A stretch of 36,145 nucleotides of DNA from a virus. Shown here piece by piece: positions 26,118-35,100 of this stretch (position 1 is its first letter; each line of letters begins with the position of its first letter). The stretch covers positions 1 to 36,145 of the IMG/VR virus record IMGVR_UViG_3300030101_003658. One strand, 5' to 3'. Position numbers and translations under genes: made by a program. The notes below the pieces were generated by a model that worked only from the letters and a program-made list of their open reading frames with translations, searched no databases and was not told where the DNA came from.

Positions 26118-29100
26118 ATGGAAAAAGAAATGTACATTGTCCTAGATAGCGATGGTAATAAAAAATCATATTTTGTCGAAAACGAAAATGATAAAATTGA
26201 ATTATTTAATAACGCAAAAGCAAACAATGAACAAGTGCTTGACGTAATGGGCAACCTTGTGAATTTTAATAACAAATCTAACAACAACAATACTGAAGAT
26301 TTTAAGCCGTTTGAATTTAAAAAACCTAAATTACAAACAGAAATTGAAAACTTTTCTCCTCCAAGGTCTCAAGGTGAGTTTGAAAGGCAAGAGGAAACAA
26401 AAAAGTTTAAAGAGCAAAGAGAGCGAGCAAACGATCCTAATTACGTATGGAGCCCTTCCGACAATAAGTATATATCTAAAGATGAAACTGACGAGGCGTA
26501 TACAAGCAATCTACAAAACATTATACACCATGACATAGAAGACGTGCCTGGCCCTGATTTAGCCCCTGGAAACATGGGTCGTAAAGAAGTTGATCGTTTA
26601 GTTCAATGGTTCAATAATGATAGTAACTATTCTAACTCTGGAGTTAAGTTAAATGTTTCATCAAGGGATAGTAAATTTGAAGAAGTAGAACTATTATTTT
26701 GGAACCAAGAGCCTGGACAGGGCCACACTTTTGATATTAGAGATCCTAAACTTTTCGACAATATTAAAACTCAAATAGATCAAGAAGTTCATACTGATAA
26801 AAAAATAAAAAATCTTGATTACCTATCTAAATTAATACCACCTCAAATATTAAACTACACAAACGACGGTTACGGTAACGACGAAGTAAACAAAGCTACA
26901 TTTCATAAGAACCTTAATACAATTGTAAATTTTATTAAAAATAAAAAACAAGACACAAGTTATTTAGGTAGTTACTCAGATCCGTACTCAAAAGACCTCA
27001 ACTCAAATATATCATTAGAGGAAATCGAAGAATTTTTTAAAGACCCTGTTAATAGTCAACAGCTTTTAATGTATTTAAAAGATGATGATAAAGATATTTT
27101 TCCTTTGGGCAATTTGCATGAAAGGCCCGCTGGGATGTTTAGATCTTACAAAAAATTTTCTCAAGGAGTTTTTCCAGATTATTCACCAGGAGACGAAATG
27201 GTTGTTCCAACTATAACAATGCCTGATGGTAGTGTAGTATCTTATGATTATATATGGAGAAATAGAAAGCAAGCGTATAATTATTGGAAAGAAAATAATG
27301 CAAATAGTGAACTGCAAAATGAACAAGAAAGAGTTTCTGAAGGAAATCCAAATATTAATAAGGATCAAAAAAGAGAATTATTAGTTAATAATTATGTTTC
27401 TAATTTAAAAAATTCAGAATATATATTAAACGCGTACGATGGAGATACTGATGCTGCTATTATTGACTTACAAGATCAAATAAAAGATTTTAAAGAAAAC
27501 TACAAAGAAGACTCACCTATAAAAGAAAATACTGAGTATAAAAAATTAATATCAGAAAGAGACAGATTAATAGACCAACAGGGTTATACAGATGATATGA
27601 AATTGTTTGACGAAAACAATAACTTTATAGGCATAGATAAAAATTGGGTTTATAATAAAGAAAAAAATCAATGGATTAATAATAAAACTGGTGATGTAAA
27701 AGACGTTCTTGGTAATAATGATGACGCTGAAAAAAGAGCAATTAAAAACGATAAAAACGAGCTTGAAGACATGCTTGTTAATTCTGTTATTGATTTAAAA
27801 GAAATAGCAAAGTTAGTTGCATTAGATCATGAAAGAATACATGGAAAACATACATGGTTTCATAAAAAGCTTTCTGCTTTAGTTGACTTTGATAAATCAA
27901 GTTGGATGCGTGATGCTAGACAGCTTCAGAAAGTATTAGCAACAAATAGCATATTTAATCTTGACCAAGAAGTTCCAGGTATTTCAGAAGACTTTTTAGA
28001 AACAGGTATGATTGGAAAAGATTTACCACGCTTGACAAAATTATCTGGTAATACGGATTTAGAAAAAGAATTTAATAAAGCCTTAGAGGAGGTGGTTACA
28101 AATTATAGAGCGTTACAGCTTAATATAAATCCAATGAAAGGACCCGTTCAAAGTTGGATAAGTGAAACTTTAACAAAAGCACAAAAAACTTTTGGTGGAG
28201 AACATTATGGTAGTAAAATAACATATGATGATCTTAATGAAACGTTTGAGCACCAATTTAAAGAAAACGATGACTATTCGTTATTAGATATTGAAGATAG
28301 AGAATCAAAAGGTAGACAGTTTGCTGACGTTATTACAGGTGGGGTTATTGATATATCTCAATTAACTCTTGGTATTTTTGTAGGTAATAAGGTTACTGGC
28401 TTTAGCAAAGCAGCTAAGTTCTTACAAAAAGCAATGCAAAGCTCAAAAAGATATCAAAACGCATCTAAGTTTAAATCTGCTGTTGCAGATATTTCTTTTA
28501 GCGGTATTAAAACAGCTGTTGAATGGTCTATAGGTGAAGGTGTTTATTCTACTATAATTGGTAATGATATTCAACAAACTTTTTATTGGGACGATGAAAA
28601 AGGAGAAATGGTAATACATCCAACCGCTGCTATAGCTTTAGGGTCTGGAACAATGATATATAAAAAATTTAAAGATGTTGTTCATAAAGGCTTAATGACT
28701 AGATCAGCAAACTATAGAAAATTAAATAAAATAACACCAGATTTATTTAAAGCTGCTCAAAACACTGTTGGTGGTGGTGTTACTCCAGCGCTTCTACTCT
28801 CTGCGGGTACAGGCGTTGATCAGTTTTTAAAATATGGTAAAATTAATTTAGAGACAGAGTACGATGATGAAGGTAATATTATAACACCTAGCATGTTCGG
28901 TCCTGATGGTATGAAATCTTTGGCTGAATCTATCATAATGTTTGGTACTTATGGTTTAATGAAGGGCGGCCCTAGAATGTATTACAAGGCAGCTAAAGCA
29001 GATATATTAAAACTTAAAGGTATTGATGCGAACCAAAGAGTACATCAAAACTCTCTTAATATAGATCAAAAAGAGGTAGATGGCGATGGTATAATAGATC

Positions 29101-32100
29101 CAGATGTTATAGAAAAAAATGCTAAAAAACAAAGAAATAAAAATAATAAAAAACTAAAAAAAGTTACAAAAAAAATAAGAGAAGTTGAACAATCTAATAC
29201 TTTAGATGCAGAGCAGAAAGGTAAAAAATTAACAGAGCTTGAAAATCAAAAAACAGAATTAAACAAAAAGAAAAAAGAGATAGACAATGCTGAAAAGATG
29301 TTAAATACTTATAACGTTGTTAATGAGGCTAGAGCTATTGCTAAAGCAGATAATGCTTATGACCAATATTTGCTACAAGAATTTTTAGAAACAGATGCTT
29401 TTACTAATTTACGCCGAGGTGTTGGTAAAATGAGTATAGAACAATTAGAACTTATTGCAGATCAAAAATATGGATTAAGACCTGAAGCTTTAGAAATAAT
29501 ATATGATAGACTTAATATAAAAGAAAGTGAAAGAGGTTACTATGATTTTGTAGTTAATAGAATAAGAGAAGATGCTTCTTACCTAGATTATCTTAAGGTT
29601 CCTAAAGGAATGGGTAATAAATCAAGAGAGAAATATATTAAAAACTCTCACAAAGAAGCTTTTAATGAAATGCAAATTAGATCATTAGAAGAAGCTTCTA
29701 AAAAAGATCCTAGTACTAAATCTAAAAACGATAACTTAATAAAAAAACTAAAAGAAGAAAATAAAAAACTTTTAGAAGAAAACGAACTTCAAATAGATAA
29801 GTTTAATAAAAACTTTAGAGAAAGATTAAAAAGAGAAAACGATTATTTAAGAGATGTAGTAGAAAAGCAAAATAAAACATACAAAACTTATAACACAAGA
29901 GATTTTAAAAAAGCCGTTGAAAAAAACGGTGGCGTATATGATAAGACAATGAACGCTTTTATAACAGAAAAAGGTGATAAAATATTTATAGATTTACAAA
30001 AGGCCTCAAAAAATAAAAGTTTAGGTTTAGGTATACATGAGGTTGCGCATATGTTGTTAATAGATTCTTTTAAGACTACTAAAAACGGTAAAAGAGTTGT
30101 ATCAGAGCAAGGTATTAAAACTATAGACTACATGCTCGATAAATTACCGGGTGGTAGATATGGTAAAGATTTTAAATTGCTTAAAGATGTTGTAGAAACA
30201 AACTATAGATATGAAGTTGATGTTGAAGCTTCAAGAAAAGCAAGTATAGAAGCTGGTGAAAGAAAAATAATTTATAAAAAAGACGCTAACGGAAAGCGTA
30301 TTGAAAAACCAAAAGAAGAATACTACGAAGAATACGTTGGTAAATTAGCTGAGTTTATAAAAGAAGGTAGAATAAAATCAACAGCTGGATTAGGAACTAG
30401 AATAGGTAAAGCTTTTTACCCAGTATTAAAAAAAGGTTTACCACAGTTATATAAATTTAATATAAACGGCACAGATAGTAAAAAAGCTGGAGCTGACATG
30501 TTAAAGTTTATAGACTGGATGGCTACTACAGGGTTAACTAAAAACGTACTTGATGTAGGAGTTGGCGGCAAAAGTTCTAGCGGTAAAGGTCCTGGTGCTG
30601 AATCACGAGATATAAACAATCAAATACAACAACTTAAGCCAGGTTCAGAACTTGTAGTTAAAGAAAATACTAAAATAACAAATGCATTAATTAAACGAGC
30701 CCAACAAAAGTTTGGTGATAATTGGAAAGAAATACTAGATAGCGACGCACCAGAAAATAAAGCTAAACAAAAAGAATTTGCTAAAGAAACTACTGATTTA
30801 AGAATGGGTGAAACAAATAGTATAACCTCTGTTAACGAAGGTGTAGTATACTACATGGTTAATCACCCTAAGTACGGTCGTAAAGGAGAGATAGCTGGTG
30901 GATATGATAAATCTGGAAAAACGCAAAGAGAGTTTATAGAAGGATTTAAAAAAGAATTAGAGGATCTAGCTATGACTTATAACCCAGCTAAAAATGATGC
31001 TGTTGGGGCTTACTTACTTCAAACTATAAAGAAAAGATATCCAGGTATAATGGATGTTGTAAGCAAGGGATCTAATACTAAATCTTTAACTACAGAAGAC
31101 GGCACTCAAATTGAAATAAGAGATTTAGATAGTTACGAAAAACTTGAATCAGAAAATATACTTGAATTAGAATTTAGAAAAAGAAGAAGCGAAAAATTAA
31201 TTGAAGAGGTTAGTAAAGAAATATCGCAATCTAAACTAAGAAGAGAAATAGGTATAGAAGATACTCAAAAAGAAAAAATATTTGAACAAGTAAAAAAAGA
31301 TTTACAATTAACAAAGTCTCCTATTGGCACAACAAAAAAAAGTTTTTTAAGTTCATTAAATAAAGCAACAGAAAATTCTCATTATGATATATTAAAAGAT
31401 TTACCTAATGAAAAAATAATTGAACTAAAAGATGCTATATTAGAATCTATACCTATATCAGAGTTGGTTCAGATGGGTAAGTTTTTACCTCAAGGAAATA
31501 TATTTATAAAAGAATATACTCACCCTACAAAAACTAAATGGGGAGCTAACGCAGAAATAATGGAGTTTATGGGTATTAGACCTGATGGCGGATTTAAGTT
31601 TAATACATCTGGAAAAAATTTATTACCGGAAATGAAAAGTTTATTTGATGTGTTTTCTAAAATGCCTCAAGCAGAACAAAAAGCTTCAGCTGAATTTAAA
31701 GAGTTTAATAAAAAAATTAAAGCTGGCTTTCCTAAAATATACGAAAGAAGAAACGTTGGTATTAACGAATGGAAAACATATATAGAATCTTCAACTAAAG
31801 GTAAAAGGCAAGTCGCTGAAAAGTCAGGAACTAAAGGTAACAATAGAATTAATCTGTTAAAAAAATTATCTACATCTTTAACTAAGGATGCTATACCAGA
31901 AATACTTGAAAACAATAAAGAGTTTGTAGATAGATACATGGACGTTAAAGGGCTTAAGGAACAGGTAGAAGCTAAAGCATTAATAGAGCAATTTATTAAT
32001 AGTATAGAAAGAAGACAAGGTATGCAGTTTTCTAAAAATGTTGAGCAAGCTTTAGAAGAAGCTAGATTAGAAAGAAGAGAAATGATTAATGCTGGTGAAA

Positions 32101-35100
32101 AATCTATAAGAGGCATGTTTAATATTATAAACAAAATAGCTGATGTCGGTGTTCAAAATGTTTATGATTTTAGTCCTGTAGGCGAAAAGTTTAAATATGA
32201 ACTTAAAAAAGAATATAAAAATTTAATAAGTAACAGCGAGGCTAAATTTATTTTTGAAAATTTAATACTTGAAAATAAAGTTTTTAATCATGAAGGCGGA
32301 GTCGAAGTTCAAAAAATATTAGAAGGAATAGAGTCAAAAGGTAATAAACGTAGTTTAGGTTTTGAACAGTTTATTATGAATCAATTTAAAGGTGTTAAGG
32401 GCATAGTTTTAAAAACAGAGTTTCAAACAGAAATAGGGGACATGGCAGATGTTCCTGCTGAAATAGCTGGTAGAGCTTTTAATGTAGAAGTTAAAATGCA
32501 CAATGCTAGATTAGGAAGTCTTACGGCTAGTCTAAATATGAAAAACAATACTATAGGCGAAGTAACAACTAAAGATTTTAATAAGTTTAGAGACAAAGCC
32601 CAAATAGAATCATTGCTAAAAGAGTCACTAAAAGGTTGGAGAAAAATAAGAAGTTATTATAAAAAACTTTCTACAATTCCAGAAGGAACTGTAATTGACG
32701 GAGTTGAGGTTAGTAAAAGAGATAAAATTTTATTAAAGAATTTTAACAAACATAACAGCGCTATTCCAGGCTGGGCTTTTAAATTAGCTTTAGAATCAAA
32801 GTTATACAATCAAGCTAGATCAACTGGTGTTTTTAAAGAAACTCTTATAGAAGATATGTATATGCTAAAGACAAACCCATCTGAATATATGTTGTGGTTA
32901 GGAAAAGGCTTGTTGCATTTAGGTAAAAATAGTTTTGGTTTAGAAACCACTAAGTTAGAAGGAGAGTTTTTTGGCAGCTGGGGCCATAGTAAAAGATCTA
33001 TTAAAAGCAAGACAACTAAACATGAGGCTTTTATAACTAAAAAAAATCCTAAAGGTATAATTGATGCTAGCGGTCTGGTTACAGCTAGCTTAAGATTTAT
33101 TCCCACAGCTAAAAAAGTAACTAGCAAAAACTCTAAAATAAACGTTACAAGTAAACAAGGTTTACAAGTATTTAATAGAAGCGTTAAGAACGCTACTAAA
33201 ATAATTAAAGCTCAAGAAAAAGCTAAAGCTCAAGGTCAAGCTTCTAAATCTATTAATAACGTTATTGATTTTGCTACAGGTAAAATAAAAAGAAAAGGTA
33301 TGTCTACTTTTGATTTTGACGATACGGTTGGTAGAACAAAGTCAGGCGTTAGAGCTAGAGTACCTAATCCTGATGGAAGCCCTAAGCCAAAACGTAAAGT
33401 TATATTTTTAGCTGGTGGTGCTGGTAGTGGTAAGGGTAATGTTATTAGAAAACTAGAATTAGAAAAGCAAGGTTTTAAAATAGTTAATTCTGATATATCA
33501 TTAGAGTGGTTAAAAAAGAATCATGGTTTACCTGAAAACATGAATGATCTAACTAAAGAACAAAGAAGTATATTAGGTAAATTAGGCCATGAGTCTAGGC
33601 AAATAGCTAAACGTAAAATGATGAAGTACCAAGGTAATGCGGAGGGTGTTGTCATTGACGGAACTGGTGGCTCAGTTAAAACAATGGAAAAGCTTGTTAA
33701 AGAGTTTAAAGACAAAGGGTATGATACTAGTATGTTATTTGTAGAAACGTCATTAGATGTAGCCTTAGAGCGTAATAGAGCTAGAAAAGAAAGATCATTG
33801 CTTGATGTTATAGTTAAACGTAATCACGAGGCTGTACAAAAAAATAAACCTTCGTTTAAAGACATGTTCCAGCAAAACTTTATGGAAGTTAAAACAGATA
33901 AGTTGACAATGGAAAGCGCTATGCCTAGAGAGTTGGTATCAAAAATGGGTGAGTTCGTTAGAGGCTATGAAAAAATTAGATTAGACGCTGAAGAGTTTGC
34001 TAGTAAAGGAGAGATGATTAAAAACAAAGGAGGTGAATTTGATTTTTCTGAATTTAATAAAGTTGTAGAAGGACAGCCTGGTCCTTTCCTTGAAAAACTA
34101 AAAGAAAGAATTAAAGAGTACGGAAGTAAAGATGTATTTATTTTAACAGCTAGACCAGCGGCGTCAGCTACCGCTATAAAAGAATTTTTAAAAGAACAAG
34201 GTATAGATATACCAATAGAAAATATAACAGGATTAGGCAATAGTACTGGACAAGCTAAAGCGCAATGGATGTTAAAGAAGTTTTCTGAAGGCTACAATGA
34301 TATGTATTTTGTAGATGATGCTTTTCAAAATGTTAAAGCTGTTAAAGATGTTTTAAATAAACTAGATGTTAATTCAAAAGTTGTTCAAGCTAAACTTCAA
34401 TTTAGTAAAAATATTGATGTTGAGTTTAATGACATAATAGAAAGAATATCTAAAGGTAAAATTAAATCAGCAAAAGAAATGTCATTAGCTGAAGCTAGAG
34501 CTTTAGGTAAAGGTAAAGGTAGATTTGATTATTTTGTACCACCTTCAGCTGAAGATTTAAAAGGATTAATGTATTATCTTTTAGGAAAGGGAAGGCAAGG
34601 TGAGGCTGATATGAAATTTATTAAAGAAGCTTTATTTGATCCATGGGCTAGAGGCATTAGAGATTTAACTATTGTTAAACAAAAAATGGTTGAAGAATAT
34701 GCTAAGCTAAAAAAAGATAATAAAAAATTAAAGTTAGATAAAAAAGTAGAAGGAACTCCTTATACTGTTGACGCTGCAATTAGAATGTATTTATGGGAAA
34801 AAGCTGGACACGAAGTACCTGGTATAAATAAAGCTGAACAAAAAATATTAACTGACTACGTTAAGTCTAGACCTGAATTAATTTCTTTTGCAGAAACGTT
34901 AGGTTCTATAAGTAGAATAAAAGAAGGTTACGAAAAACCTAGTGATTATTGGATGGTTGAAAGTATAGGAGCTGATTTAAATAATATAACATTAAACAGA
35001 ACAAGAAAAGATTTTTTACACGAATGGATTGAAAATAAAAATATAATATTTTCTGAAAAAAACTTAAACAAATTAGAGGCTCAATTTGGTCCTAGCTATA

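Noticed and set aside
26311-26538. Forward open frame of 75 codons
   Set aside because: Out of frame inside the giant gene, Lys/Leu-rich without recognisable pattern, no leader of its own.
31667-32134. Reverse-strand open frame of 155 codons
   Set aside because: It lies fully inside the giant + strand gene and its Leu/Ser-rich product is what the complement of AT-rich Lys/Glu coding sequence gives. All other reverse-strand frames in the window look the same.
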